Source: Ramazzottius varieornatus (lineage: Eukaryota; Tardigrada; Eutardigrada; Parachela; Ramazzottiidae). Taken from it: a stretch of DNA of 64,000 nt. A program made the position numbers and the translations under genes. The stretch is from positions 4,454,448 through 4,518,447 of the forward strand of contig BDGG01000002.1 of assembly GCA_001949185.1 (NCBI GenBank), written 5' to 3'. Every line of letters begins with the position of its first letter. Within the stretch, counting starts at the first letter, position 1. The notes under the pieces are model-generated. The model was not told the origin of the DNA, made no database searches, and worked only from the letters and a program-made list of their open reading frames with translations. Of this stretch, positions 1 through 13,398 are shown piece by piece.

Positions 1-1913
1 ATTGCGGCTAATCTGAACGGCGCCATCACGCTTGATGGTGAAGGCAAACTCGTCGTCCTTCTTTGGTCGGGTGGCTACGTCCTTGGCCACTATCCAATAT
101 TCTGGACGGTCAAGCAACGAGTCGGCATCATCAGGCAAATTACCCTGTTCAGACAACCACATGTATGGATACTTTAGTTTCTTCGGGCTTTCATTGATAT
201 TTGGAACTGCCTGCTGGCACGGACCTGACAGAGAGCAGTAGGTGAGCAAGTGGTTAAGCCGAACGCTAGTCCCCCGTCAAAGTCCCAGTCATTCTCGTCA
301 ATCCTGACGATCAAAGTCTGGTTGATCGGTATTGTATTAGGCAGGAATACATAACCGTTGTTAAACTCTCCCGGAGCGAGCCTCGCAGACCGGCCTTCCT
401 CGACCAGTCGGACATTGCGACCGGTCAGCTCCTTGTAGAACCGCACTGGACGGAGAGTCAGGCTGGAGAAGTGCGTCGAGCGGAAACGTGTGCTTTCTTT
501 ACGAGAGACTACAACGGCTGGCGAGCTTGAACTTTGCGTAGGAGCGGGAGAAAAAGTAGATGTCCGGGAGGCGGATTGAGCAGAAGCAGGAGTGGCCGCG
601 GGTGAGGTAAGGTCTTCTGCGCGGAGGAGTACTTGACGGTGTTTCAGGCCCATCAGAATGTTCCGACCGGGAGACGTCATAGTTGGACGACTTGTGAGGT
701 TGTTTAGAACTGCAGAGTCTGCGAAAGAATGAATTATTCAGTCGAGAAGTCGGGCGAAGAGAAACCCTGACCACACCACCTGCATACTCTACCCAAGAGC
801 TTGGGTGTACTTCAGTGTATGTACGTGGATAGTGTACTATAGTGCAGCGGAAGTATTCGTAGATGTGATGTATTAATAAAGCTTGCCAGCCCAAGGAAAG
901 TACTTATACCAAGAAGTTCAATAGCGACGGTTGTGCCGTATATGTCGAAGACGGCCCATATGGGCACGTTTCGTAGTGCCACGAAGGGGGACAGGTCGAA
1001 GGCAATGCCTTTACAGACACCGTTGACTCCAAACACGATAGTGCCGTTCTCCAGACACTGGAAATGTACGACTTTGTCGAGACCAGCACAGGACTCTGGC
1101 AATGGCTTCGCCCAAAAACCTAAAGCAAAACCAGTCAGCCTCCAGATAGGATCAGCACGTATCCCACCAACCACATAGAATGATCAGCTTTAATGATTGG
1201 AACATCTCACCTAGTCGACTGGTCAGATCTGGGCACAAATAGAGCGTAGAAGCAACATCGCCCACTTCGGCTGGGTTGTGCGTGGTCAGCCCAATTCTCA
1301 AGGCACCGCTCCACTGTTGCTGCTTGCTAGACTGCTCCTTTATCCGGAAACAAACCATCTCGTACAGCTCGAGAGGTCGACTGGAGAAAACGATTCCTGT
1401 GACATAGTCAAACAACATCAGAGTTCGCCATACGCATATATACATGAAAGTGGCGCATAGTCACAGCATACAATAATACGAAACGCGCGAGTCGATCGAG
1501 GCAGTGCAGCACTGGACATAGTACAGCATGCCATAAAGCTATGCCACGCCATACAGCCCCAAACAGTACAGATCACTCCGATCAACTCGCGCACCAGCCA
1601 ACAACGTACAGACAGCGCAGTGCGTTAGTTGAACAGGACGATACGAGACAATGCTGATCAAGTACCATATTCAATCAAATGAGTTACCTTTGCAGTAACT
1701 GCGCACTCGTCGAGCGACGGTTCCATCAGGGCTGATTTCCACATGTTCTCCATGTTGAGGATGAAACTGTAGCGGAGAAGCAGGGATCCGCGATGGGATG
1801 GAGAAGGCAGCCGAGGAAGAAAGAGAGTTTGGAACGGTGAAATCGGACTCTGCGGAGATAAAGGGATTTGTGCCACGACTGGCTTCTACTCCGGTGCTCT
1901 GGACGTTTCCCAT
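1..1913 (-). CDS. neur: Neuralized-family E3 ligase, 5' part (two NHR domains)
   Basis: Neuralized proteins are E3 ligases that bind Delta/Serrate through NHR domains and promote ligand endocytosis in Notch signalling. Five exons fit in phase: 1913-1688, 1396-1211, 1119-910, 709-225 and 144-1 (continuing off the edge). The start chosen reads MGNVQS, an N-myristoylation-like sequence also typical of vertebrate NEURL1. NHR1 starts at LQFHP and contains DGTVARR, SYCKGIVF, WSGALRIG, CPDLTSRLG, GFWAKPLPE and the closing IWAVFDIYG. A Ser/Thr/Pro-rich linker follows, then NHR2 with GGLAFGLTTC, joined over an 80 bp intron (224-145) to LPDDADSLLDRPEYWIV, very like the insect protein. Read without that intron the frame breaks at this point. 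The C-terminal half of NHR2 and the expected RING finger lie beyond the window. Family assignment is strong; the exact start is an inference. Confidence 0.92.
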
Positions 1914-4454
1914 TCGGCTTACTGCGAGAAAGAGGGCTGAGGACATTCAATGGACATCAGGCACGCGATTTTTTAAAATTATACAATCATGTTTACTTAC
2001 CGATCAATCAGAGTGGGCTGACGGCATCGGTGACAACATCGGTACTTTCCCGACTGTTGCAAACACTGTGAAGTAAAATTGCCCGAGAAGATCAAGGTCA
2101 ACTAACAGAGTGTGTCACAAAGCTGGAGCAAGGATGTCCGATCCGACAGAAGAGCAAAACTGGAGCAGATAGGGAAAAATATCCAGGAGTTCTAATTTTC
2201 AAAAGGATTTCGGATAATTTGATTTCAATCATTGAATCCAAAATCAGACTGATCAATCAACAAAGAACTTCATAAGTGCGGTTGATTGAGTTTCGCGAAT
2301 CAAATACTTATTGCATTGGCAGGTGGCGCTGTTGTTCTATTTTGAATTCCAAGCACTACTCGAGAGTTTACGAGTTGAAGTCGAAGAGTTAACTTGTCCT
2401 GGTACTCCTGGAATTAGTGCGACTCTAATATGGATAGGTAGGAGTAAAGATCCTGAACACCCATATGATGACCAAGAACTGTACTATATGGGTTTTGTCA
2501 AATAAAAACCGGATTTTTCAAAGTTTTCCAAATTGTTCGGGAGACGCGTTTCTATATTTTGCGTTCAGGTGTCCAACTGAAGGTACTGGTGCTAATGATG
2601 AGTATTAAATTTTACATTAGATTACGTTTTACATTACACTCACACTTTACACGACATTACAACCACAGGGAAGTTGTGATGTAAATGTAAAATGTAATTA
2701 CAACTTTTACCTGCCAGAATATGCGGTATTTTTCAGTATTTTGCCGCCAGAAATCTAAATATGGCTGACTTACGCGGAAAAATGTCAGAAACTTCCTGAG
2801 TATGGTCATTTTGAAACCGTATTTTTATCTTTGTCTGGAAGACAATTACTAAGATCTATATTCTATGCAAACATAGACATAGCTGGTTCGTCGTTTTCGT
2901 CACTCCTTGTCACTTTTAAGCGCTACAAACCGCTCGGTCTGTAAAATGTCAACTAGTGTGAAATGTAATTACACTTTTACAATTACACTATTTTACATTA
3001 CACTTTACATTACACGGACCATCTGTGTGTAATGCTTATCATTAAATGGTGTAGGTGTGTAGGCAAGTTAGTGGCCTATCGAAATAACGTAACAGAAGTC
3101 CTGTACGACAACTAGTAAAAAAGTTATGGAAGGAAGAAAATTGCGGTCCAGTATTCTCCTGCTTCATAGACTTCACGCACGACCTCATCTGACACGCGAA
3201 GCATCTCGTAAGAGACGGGTAGGAACAGCTGTTTGCACTGGGTTGAACTGGACGCCAACAATGACGTCATACGTGAATTCTCTGATGTCGTATAAGGTAG
3301 GTGGAACTAACCATTGAAAAACTACCGCAGAGGTGGAAATCTTTGAGAATTCATTTCTTTAAATCTCATCATGTATTCTCGTGACAATTGGTACCATTTG
3401 AAAGCCCGAATTTTTCTCCACAACTCTACGTTAAAAGAGCAAGATTCGGAATTATCGCGAAAAATTCATTTTCTCTTTGACAAAACCCATATGATGACCA
3501 AGAAGTGTACTATAACTATAAAAGCGACACATTTTTGGGTTGCGGGTAATTATAAGGAATGCAAATTCCAGCTTTGACCGCGAACCAGCGTATCACATCG
3601 CACAACAGAAATATGGGTGTCCTCACCACGTCCTCTTGATTAGTGATGTTGGCGTATATGAATATTATATTAAATTAGAACTCATTAGATGCTTTTGGCA
3701 TATAATATATTATATTAAAATTTATTAGATGCCTCGAACGAGGCAGGATATCTATTAGTATTAAGTTAGATGGAAATCAGAGCCGAATATATTGTATTAA
3801 AATCAAATCGCAGGGCGCTCCATATCGAAATTGTTAAAATGCGGTTTCGGCTTCAGTTGATTGAAATAAGACTCGATTTGCGTCAAGCGAAAGCGTGCGA
3901 CTCTGCACAGTGCGCTGTTGGGTCGGATCATACCGCGTCACGCACCTGCATATCACCGTATATTGATCAGCGTTCAGGGCGATACACTGATTGTCAACTT
4001 CGTTTGATTGGATAGTGCAGGTTCATGAGTCCGGCGATCCAACTGCATATTCGCAATGCACATTGCTGGAGGCGATTCTGTTTGCTTTTCCAGGCTCTGT
4101 TTTGCGCTTTCGAACGCTCTGTGTCGAGTTCGTCGAATTTCGATCTATCTGTTGCTGGATCTGAAGATTTAGTTGAACGATAAAAATATGTAAGGAGGAA
4201 AGTTCCCTGGCTTCGGTAGCGCCACGGTGATGTTGAAACTGAGAAGGAAAGTTCCCTCGCTCTGTTCACACACGGATCAGAAATATTATAATATATTATA
4301 ATGAGCACCCGACGAAACAAATTGATATATTGACATCATACTAGATGCTCCGAGGTCGCGGCATATTGAATCAACTGAGGTTGTACAGGATTCGAAATTC
4401 TGTGCACCGATGTTAGGGAGAACATAAGCCGTGGATATCTGCACAGCATAATTC
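1914..4454. other. Intergenic, no gene recognised; foldback repeats
   Basis: This is the upstream side of the Neuralized gene. No open frame here resembles a known protein. It holds a TTACATTTTACA-rich foldback (2590-3055), a short dispersed sequence found twice (2455-2506 and 3476-3515, sharing CCCATATGATGACCAAGAA), and AT-rich stretches near 3655-3735 and 4280-4310. The Neuralized promoter should lie just right of 1913, but I see no clear core element. Confidence 0.5.
2590..3055. repeat. Foldback element with TTACATTTTACA-type arms
   Basis: Both ends are dense in permutations of TGTAATGTAAAATGTAA on opposite strands (2604-2710 and 2940-3020). The outermost bases also pair: TAATGATGAGTATTA at the left faces TAATGATAAGCATTA, read on the minus strand, at the right. 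The middle 200 bp is unrelated sequence. This is the structure of a degenerate non-autonomous foldback transposon. No coding capacity is seen. The boundaries are approximate. Confidence 0.55.
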
Positions 4455-5156
4455 TTATACATATGCTGTGATGGCCTTATGTTTGACGAGCGAAATTGCT
4501 GCGAAAGCATTATTGTCACACTCTGGGTGGGCATGCATGATCCTTAGGGGCCGCTGCCCACTGTTATACAGCCATTTATCCGGCCGGAAGTCCTTTCTGT
4601 ACAATTCCAGTACACGTCCAGGGAACTCAGCTTTCGTCTGCAGACAGCCCAGAAAGCCAGGGTTCAGTTTATCATGAGCTTCGCCAGGGTTTTCGTGGTA
4701 CGACAGACAAGGTGTCGCTGAGAGCTTGTGGCGCAGTAATGCACCGTTGATTATGTACACGTCGAAGTCGAGTGACAGACCCCCGTGCTGTACACAGCTA
4801 ATTTTGCTATGTCAGCTTCATGGTGGAGATGCTTGATTTTCTTACCAGCTGTGGAATGTTGCAGTTTGGTAGGAATATAGCGAACGTTCGACCAGTCCTT
4901 GAGCTTGATCCATCGGTTGCACGACGCGTTGCCCCAGTGACCGTGGGAAGTTGGTAGGTTGGTATGGATAAAGATGGTAGCAGGTAGTAGGTTAACTAAA
5001 ACCGAAAGGATGCTCATGCAATTGAGGAAGTCAAGCTCGTTGAAGGTAACAACAAAAGACTCGAGGGGCGACACATCGCGAACCACGGGCTGGGAGTCGA
5101 TGGCTCGGTTCTCGGGTACTAGTCGGCTAGTACATAGTGAACAATCAAACCATCAA
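4455..5156 (-). pseudogene. DXD-motif glycosyltransferase-like fragment with frameshift
   Basis: Two minus-strand frames join into one glycosyltransferase-like sequence. The first (5156 to about 4783) reads PLESFVVTFNELDFLNC, PATIFIHTNLP, GHWGNASCNRW and HHEADIAKLAVYSTG. The second (to 4455) continues GGLSLDFDVYIING, LSYHENPGEAHDKLNPGFLGC, LELYRKDFRPDKWLYNSGQ and HPECDN. DFDV after a Gly-Gly turn is the nucleotide-sugar/metal-binding DXD motif of the GT32/A4GALT-like fold. The frames change inside a run of five C at 4780-4784 (five G on the coding strand): one extra base there would restore a continuous reading frame. No ATG, signal anchor or convincing flanking exon was found. It may be a pseudogene, an assembly indel in a real exon, or part of a multi-exon gene. 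Exact acceptor and subfamily are unknown. Confidence 0.6.
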
Positions 5157-5251
5157 GTGAAGTAGTTTTGTCGTTAGTTTCACGATACGAGCGGAGTAGA
5201 AGTAGGAAGAGAAAACATGGCAGAAAACTTAGGGCTGAATATTTCTGACGG

Positions 5252-5495
5252 CAGTACTGTAATGCTTCTTGGATCTCACGCACGGACGTCATTATGCGCG
5301 CCATTTTTACGGGTATAGTGACTTATATAGTGCACGTGGTGTGATGTAGAAGCGTAAGATTCAAGAAGCATTACAGTACTGTATACTCTCCCGAAATTCA
5401 CGTACGTCACTCCATTCAGAGTGTAAAACTAGAGAAAGAGTTCTCATACGGTGACCATAACAGTGACGTACGTGAATTTCGGGAGAGCATACAGT
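5252..5495. repeat. Pair of adjacent perfect-arm hairpins
   Basis: The 19 bases at 5252-5270 (CAGTACTGTAATGCTTCTT) recur inverted at 5363-5381. Immediately overlapping, 34 bases at 5378-5411 (running through CTCTCCCGAAATTCACGTA) recur inverted, nearly perfectly, at 5462-5495. The loops are about 92 and 50 bp. The arms are too good to be chance and suggest a recent small foldback/MITE unrelated in sequence to the GTGGCGCAC family. Confidence 0.7.
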
Positions 5496-5499
5496 ATCT

Positions 5500-8400
5500 G
5501 GAAGGTTGCTGCGCGGCTAGAACTCTCATCGTGAAACTGCCGCACGTGAAAAATTGTTTCTAATATATTCATTGTGCTAAGCGCATTCTAGGTCAATGAA
5601 CATATTTCAATATGTGTTAGACCGTTCTACTTACTCGAAAATCGACTCGAAATCATCTAATTGTTTTTCTTTTTGTTCTACCACTACACATAAGATGAGA
5701 CAATTCTGTTGCAACCTTGGAAAACCGTAACAGTGCAGCTATAAGAGGAAGGGAGTATCGATACTGCTGAGTTCCTCTGTAGTGCCTTCAATCAAAATAT
5801 AATCGAAATAAGTCTCGATATGCAAAACGACAATGTGACTTAAGGTAGTCGAGCGTGAAGAAGATAGCAAAAGTTCCTGATAAGACTGCTCACCACTTGG
5901 GGCTCAACGTTCAGGCCCGTTTCCACTTCCGCAGAGGGATCTTGAAAAAACATTTTTGTGCGTCGACCTTGCGTTATGCGCTCTGGTGATTTCCTTCGAC
6001 TGTTAATAAAAACCACAAGAAGCTAAAAGGATCAACTACAGACCGACGGCAGAAATCAATTTGCGGGATGCCCTCACGCTAATATAACCGATCCAGCATC
6101 GCGGCCTCGGAGAATCGCATTGAAATAATTGGATGAACCGACCATCTTGTAGAACCCTGGCGATTGAAAAAAGGAATGCTGGTGCGCCGAGAAGGATGTC
6201 CTAATCTACTCAATTCAGGAACACTAATCCAGCTAGTGCCAGAACTTCCGCTGATTAGTTCTTCCCGGAAGTGGCCACAAATCTAGAGGAAGAACAAGCA
6301 GAGCTCGCAAAGCATTGGTCATGAATTACTAGTATGTCATGACTTGAAATGCTGGTCTGTGACATGACCGTAGCCTACAAAGGGTTATGGCGGTGCTGTA
6401 TTTCGTAGAACTATCCAATCGCCACTTTGTACACCGCCTTCCGTCCATGCTGTTCTAGCGTTAGGAGTACCATCTCGTACGAGTAAGACGTACGTCGAAC
6501 CAATCATACAAGACAGCATGACGGCTCGAAGCGAAAAGAGTGCCAGTAAGCTGCGGCTAAATCGTCGTGGATAAGCCGATCTGCTATTGAGATTCCTCTT
6601 CTCTCGCTTGATTATGGTTCTGTGGAAGTTTTAGTCAAACTGTGCCACAACTATTTTCTTCTCGCAGCTTCACTCTGGGCCAGTGCATCACAGTTTAGTT
6701 TATCAGGATTCTGTGCGAGTGGGATTTGATCGATCATTTACACCAGCCGTCGCTCTTTCAGCTGTTTCTTTCCAGTGCGCTGTACACTCCAGCCAGTTAT
6801 GGAAACGAATGTCGGCGTGAGTCAGTAACCCGCTTCCTATTGTAGATCGGTCGGCGCTTAAAGAGATACTTCAAGTGGATAAAAAACCCCTGCACCAGGA
6901 TATGTCATGATACTGACAGAAGCCGATCTTTGCTGTTTAACAGTCAGCCGGAAATGAGTAGATTGCCATGACCGGAATACTGTAATTTATCGACAATTGC
7001 GCGGATCTCCACCAAAGAATAACATGGCCCACATTCGCCTATTTCTCTCGTGGATCATCGGAACAAATCTTTTTTTTGGAATTAAAGGAGCTGGTGAGTT
7101 CCAATATTGATACATGTTGCTCGTATAGTGACATTGGCTGTTCGAGAAAAGAATATACTGTATGTGGGGTGAAGGTATCACCGGTTGATCGGGGTTTTAT
7201 TACGGACTATCAAGATATATTTTGATCATTATATTGTAGCAAATGCAGTCGAGGCTTTCACGAGTTAGTTTTGGGCATGCGAAAGGATGAAAGGGGTTGC
7301 CCGCGAGCATGCACGTGTGCCGATGGGAATTGACAAAAACACCACGTTCCAATGTTTACGGACCACACATTCCTCAACTAGAAAAACGTGGCGCTGTTTT
7401 CGTGCTCCTGCCTCCATTAACGCGCTTCGCTGCCACTCGCTTATCGATAATTCACGAAATGGCTTGTTCTCGTTTCAGGATGGCGAGATCGCTAAACGAG
7501 GATGGAATCATCGTGTTAGGTTTCAGTTAAAAGGTGGAAATGCATTTACGTGAACACTCAAATGTGCGCAGTTCGGTCGGATGCATAGCTGACTTCCTTC
7601 CTCCCTCGCTTCGAGGCAGAAAGTGACATCTGCGTACAGAAATTATGCACGGTCGTTTTCATATGTTGCAGACTTGCGATTTGTCTTCAAGGAGGGTAAA
7701 AATGTGACTGAAGGAGAAGAAGAGAAAGAGGCATGAAAGCCTTCGCGGAAGTTTTCTGCTGGTCAAAACTGCACTCGAGATTGGCGTTAAGTAATTCCCT
7801 CCAGACAAGCTGACCAGGGCCATTGTCGGAGGTTACTCGCTGGCTGATTGCCGAGCATGCACGCGTATTGTTATCCCTCTCTTCGCTCTTATTTATGGCG
7901 GTGGTTCAACCAGCTTTCTGAGCTGTGAAGGAAGGAGCGAAAGGGGGGGGGGAGGAAAAGCAGTGGAGGGAGACTAGGTCGTAAAAGTTCGGGAATGATT
8001 GCTTGCACGTCTGTTCAGACTTCTTATGAGAGTCTTCTCAAATAGCTACTGTTGTTTTAAGACCAGAAATGCCGTGCAGAATATCTTTGCAGGCTGGAGG
8101 CGAAGTGGGCGGTTTATATCCCGGCTATAAAAACGGTCCCAACCAGGTCGTATTCTTACACGGCCAATTTTAAAACTGATATTTGTCTTTTTTGAGTGGT
8201 TTTACCACAATATTGACTCTGGGTAACGCCGCGTTATTTTAACCGGCTTATCACAACTGCGGTGGTGTTTGGGCTTTGATCGCGGTTTCCTAATACCAAT
8301 TTGATTAATGTCTGTATCTATCGGAAACCGCCGTGTATTTTTCGCAGGTGGGTTGCGATGCCTGCTTCGATAAAAAATAGAAATCAACGTACTCTATCAT

Positions 8401-11400
8401 TGTAAAAATATTACATCACCTGAAGAAACCAGTTGCAATTGCAGTAGAAAGTTAGCCGAAGACTCTCACAACATCGAGATCAACTGACACAGTCAGTCCC
8501 ATCGTAGCGGTAGTGTGCGTGAGTGAAGCTGGGTAACCTGTGTTACTGCCCAAGGGTCCCCGTATCAACCGGCGAATATGGACGCTTTTTCAAAAATTCG
8601 CGGGTGAAGTTTGATGCATTCGGGTTGTCGTCTCTGAATTTCTCGCGAGTACCTGTGGATGCCTTGCCGAAAGACCCAAGGAGACATGAGATGTGTAACG
8701 GATTTATAGTTCAAAAGGCTGTGATATTCTTCAAGAGTGAACTGTTGTTCTTGAGGAGACTGGTTTGACAAGGTGAAGCGAGCCATTTGTTCGGCATGGC
8801 ACTTGAGGGCTTGTGTGTACGGAATGTCACATGCGACGGTCAAAGCGTTACTTTACACAAGTTGATAAGTGTCCGGTTAGCCTTTACCAACCACATTTTC
8901 CAAAGCAAGCTTGACCACTACATACGCTTGAGTCTCGACAAAACACGACGGCGGTGTTTCTTTACCCATCAACGTCTTGACATTCTTCAAAAGCGTGCTG
9001 ATGGACAGCCGCCTCACAAGAGACGAAAATGCTACATTAAAGAAACTATGTTTTCCACAAGAAAAGCTGCCAGCGGCGTTTCCTGCCTCTGTTTCCTTCG
9101 AAGCATGCTAAAGTGTCGACGGTAACCGTTTGTCTTTGGCTGAACAAATTTTCCGGCTGATGGACGCTTTAATGACGAGTCCGCGAGGCAGATGAAAAGA
9201 TGGCAGAAGACTGCTTTGAAAATTTTAAAAGGTTTTGCAGAACTACCGAGCGAAGAGAGCAGTGTATTATGGTCTTCTGGGCTGCATGCTGGTATACGGT
9301 GCGTTAAGATACTGCCGTAACGTTAAGGTTGGTCATTCTTCACGGTTCCCCGCTGCGAACTTATACCGAAGCCGAGGCAAGGACATAATCGAAAATTTTA
9401 ATATGGTGATGCTTTGTGTAGAAAGCTGGTTTCATGCAGTTATTATCTATAATTTCACGCTTCTACGGAAATAGGTTTTCGGTTGGAACTCTCTTCGTCA
9501 GGAAGGATCTTTTCACTGTCTAGTTTTTCCAGGTGGCGCATTTGAGCGAGAATTGGAAGTGGCAACTTGATGATGCGATAAATCGATTTTTCTGTCGTAG
9601 ACTGTCAGTTACTGAAGCATGCGGAGCCTGACAGGTGGAAAAAGATGGGTCTTTGTGGAGGACCAAACGTAGAGGGAGAGTGAGGCCAAGTGCCAGTCAT
9701 TGAGGATATGTTTGCAGGTGGAGAGCTTCTGTTGGGATTTCCTGCTTTCACGTCCCTTTGTGTTCTTTGGTCCTTTTACGTCAGGATTTGCACACCGGGA
9801 TACTTTGCAGATAACGAGATAAACAGCTAAATATGCCCTGTGCGTGCAAACGAAAAAAGTCAGATACATGACAGCTTTCATTTTCCGACATAAATCAAAT
9901 AAGGTATGTGCTGAAAATATCAATGAAAGCCGATCAGTTAACAGACTTTCTATCGGTGCAGAATATTCGAATGACTATTTTGTTCAGTGTTGAGACTGAA
10001 TGATAGGATGAATTTTATTTTCTGAATAATTTCACACGCAACCCGCAAGAGTCATGAATGAGTCAAGGAAGATCCCAACGATTTTATCCTGGTGTGTGCA
10101 TGATTTGTAAAATGTCTGGTCGATTCTTTTATGAGAGTATCCGACGATTTGTCCTGCTTCCTGCAAAGTCCACCGGTCAATTTGCTCGACATGCCATAAC
10201 GCACTTTCCGTGTACTGGGAATATGGTTCTGTTTGTTTGCCTTGGACATACCACACATCTTGAGAGTCAGCACGCTTTAAATGGGAATTTGAGGGGAACA
10301 AGTGCACAAGCACTGACTACTGTGTCAGGCTTTACATTGTAAAGTCGAAATTGACAACTTGGCCTGATTGAGGTTTACACTTCCACCTAGACACATTCAT
10401 GTCAGCGATCTCGGGAAACCTCTCCATCATTCCAGGACGTTGTGTGAGTCGACGGATCGTACGGTGCATTTTTCGAGCGCAGAAGAAAGGGTCGAAGTCA
10501 TTGAGGTGGAACAGACGGGTCTCAAGTCACCGAGAGAGCAGCTGTGAGCATTTGGACTGTTGGCCCGAGGAACGAGAAAGCTGCCGGCCATAATTTTGTA
10601 GAAAGTGTGGGTCATCGGGACCATAAATGTGTAATTGATGGATATGTGCACGTTGCAGCCTAATGGCGTTTGTCCAACAATCGAGCAATTTGCTGGGAGT
10701 CTAATGGGCGAAGCTGGCCTCAGCTCAAATTTCTTCGATAAATAACCCCTATATGGGAATTTCACTTTACAACGCTCAATTTATGATATCCTGTAAGCTG
10801 ACCTTGCCATATCAGCAGGTATTGTAATTGGGTGCGTAAAGACGGGGACAAGGAAGGCAAAAGCGTGACAGATGGTCACACAATTTCCTGTCCCGCCGTT
10901 TGATGAACGAATTTCGCCGATATTGTGCAGAAAGTATTCAAAGGCCTTTTAGCCACTCTCGTTCTATTCACTAAATGACGCAATCGTAATATTTCTACAC
11001 TGTATAGAGAGTTGAACTTGCACGGTCCAGTGTTGACCATGTCACAAGATCCCGATCACATGGCGCGGTTCGTCATAGCCGTACAAGTGTGGTGCGAACT
11101 GTATGCTTGGTTCCCACCGACTGCTCCTACATTCAAACGGACTTGCATCCGCCGGTACGAAGAGGCTTGTTCAAACTATCTGGAGTGTCCATTACGAGAT
11201 AAGTTTGGCAATCTGCTTACAAGTAACGGCTTTAGTAATCAAGCTTGACATAGTAGAGACCACTACAGGGCTACTGATGACCGTGCATATTAATTATCAA
11301 AACAGTGCAATGAGCGTGGTGGTCATTATCTTCCCAGCAGGCTCATGTGGCAAAACGGGTTAATAAGTGATCCAGTGGTCACTGTGCCTCGTCTTACACT

Positions 11401-13398
11401 TTGTAGCGGACCAGAGAGGTTCGAGCTTTAAAGCATACACACACTGCATTAACCCCGCGTCCAGTCGGCAGCTTACTCCTGCCGGTCGAACATGTGGATT
11501 TCAACGATCGAATTTCACCAGAAGAAATACACGAAACATTGCAACTTATCCGCACACTTTGCACATGTCCGTAACAGCTGGGACATTGACCATGCTGCTT
11601 TTACGGATGCAGGCCAACAGTACGTGCCGAGTCCTGAGAATAGGGAATTTCGCATGTCTCCAGTCAACGATTATGCGGGGCTAATGATAACTGCGAGCAT
11701 GCTTTTGGGTTGGGATGGAGGATCTGCTCGCAAAACCCCAGAAATCGTCTTGCTCGAAGCTCTGTCAAAGCTGGTAGGACTTCGAACACAACTCAGATCA
11801 ACCGGCGCGGTGCCATTTTTGTTTTAGAATTTTTATCACGTTTCACACTGGTGCGCAAATGAAACGGGGTAGGATGTTTTTACCAAGCAGCTACAGCAGA
11901 TGGTGTACTGTAATCGGCTGAAGATTAGTATCGCAAGTTGCTTCAAGCAACCATAAAGCGTCTTGTGATCAGAGTTGCGATGGAAGGAAGAAATCCAGCT
12001 TTGATGGTGAATGTGTTTTCACAATTCCGGTTAACTTATCAGATTGCTTTGTGATGCGATGTTTGGTTGTCATCTAAACAGTCTTAACGACTTTTGTAAA
12101 GAATGGACCAAGACGCAAATTGACTTTTTAAGTGCGCTAAAAGCTTTTTTTGGGGTCGATCGTATCCTGTGCAAAATAAGGCAGTCCTTTGAGACGCAGG
12201 CGGCAAAATATGGCTGCTTTCTTTCATGGCCGGAATTTATACAGTCCACACTGGCGCCTAAACAGTGGAAACATTGGCAAAGAGGACAACTGTCATGTCT
12301 CTGGATGTGAGTCAACCCGAGATGTCATACTTATCCCAAATGTAATTACTGGTGGCTTCGGACGAACTGTCAAAACTCAAAAACAAACTGTTGACCATGC
12401 CGTGCCTGGTACACATCACCAAGATCGAAACATGGAAGATCGAAGCGGAGGCCTCTCGAGTTGAACAAGGGACTCTCACGAGCTCTTCAGGGTTCGCCGC
12501 TGGCAGTCAGCTTTTTCTGTGCTACACACCAACCTTTTATCCGCGTTCAGGAAGAGGGTCCTCAGCGGTCATATGAAAGAAGCGAAAGAAAAAGTATTGC
12601 AGATACTCTTGAGTTCCCGAAGTACGCCAGTTCAAAACCCCGTTGATGACTACATGCGCATGTAGGTATGTCTCATTTGTGTGGCAGAAGGATTCCCGCG
12701 GGGGTGCATGGAAAAATTCAAGGCAAAGCACTAGAAGAGGGATGCTGTACAAACTTCCGCTGTTGACTGGTGCAAAATGATCGAGTTCATTATGTTCGTA
12801 TTTTTCGTTTGGTGGATAATCAAGTTTGCTCAAGTGCTGTGGACCAAGAGCAGATTCGTTCCTGTCCTTTCCTTCCTTTTGCGTCACCACATTGACCACT
12901 TTGCTTTCCAGCGTGGCATATTACACCGCAACAGTGGGGAGCAGCAGGAGATGTGATTACTTAGTATCCATCACGTTAACGATGACCCTTTTCTGGACGA
13001 TATGTAAGCTGGCAAAGGTCGTCAAGTGTGGTGGACGATGGCCGATTGAATATTTACATAGTGTCTCAACTGTCCACAACTCGGCCCATATGGACAATGT
13101 GAGTCCAGGCCTTGGCTTGACGGAAACGCCAGTGCGATATTGGATTGCACTTGAGTCTGCTTTGCATCTTTGTAATTAGCGGTTGTGGTGCAGTTTGCGA
13201 TGTTAACCAAATTAACTGACCGGCACCCATCATCATGCAGGCTTCACCACGTTCCCCATTCAGACCTTCGCATATTGAATCGATAAGGAATTAGGCAGAA
13301 CGATGCATATGAAACGATGGTGGCTACACCCTGTTATCATCATCAGTATATCCTGAAAATATACATCTCAAATTAGGTTGGGATGAATATACTGTATT
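5500..13398. other. About 8 kb with no recognisable gene
   Basis: Open frames here are short, unrelated to anything I recognise and lack splice-consistent partners. The first coding exon(s) of neogenin (signal peptide) should lie on the plus strand upstream of 14740, possibly in this stretch, but none could be supported. A run of nine G occurs near 7946-7955. Low-confidence minus-strand open frames at 8565-8843 and 10427-10765 have ordinary composition but no recognised motif. Confidence 0.4.

Noticed and set aside
145-224. Apparent frameshift in the second NHR domain of Neuralized
   Set aside because: An 80 bp GT-AG intron joins LAFGLTTCSPTALCQ to GNLPDDADSLLDRPEYW, matching the family, so the gene is intact here.
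9150-9205. Hammerhead-ribozyme-like string (GACGAGTCCGCGAGG...GAAAAG)
   Set aside because: It resembles stem II and the GAAA of a hammerhead, but the conserved CUGANGA core is absent and stems I and III cannot be formed.
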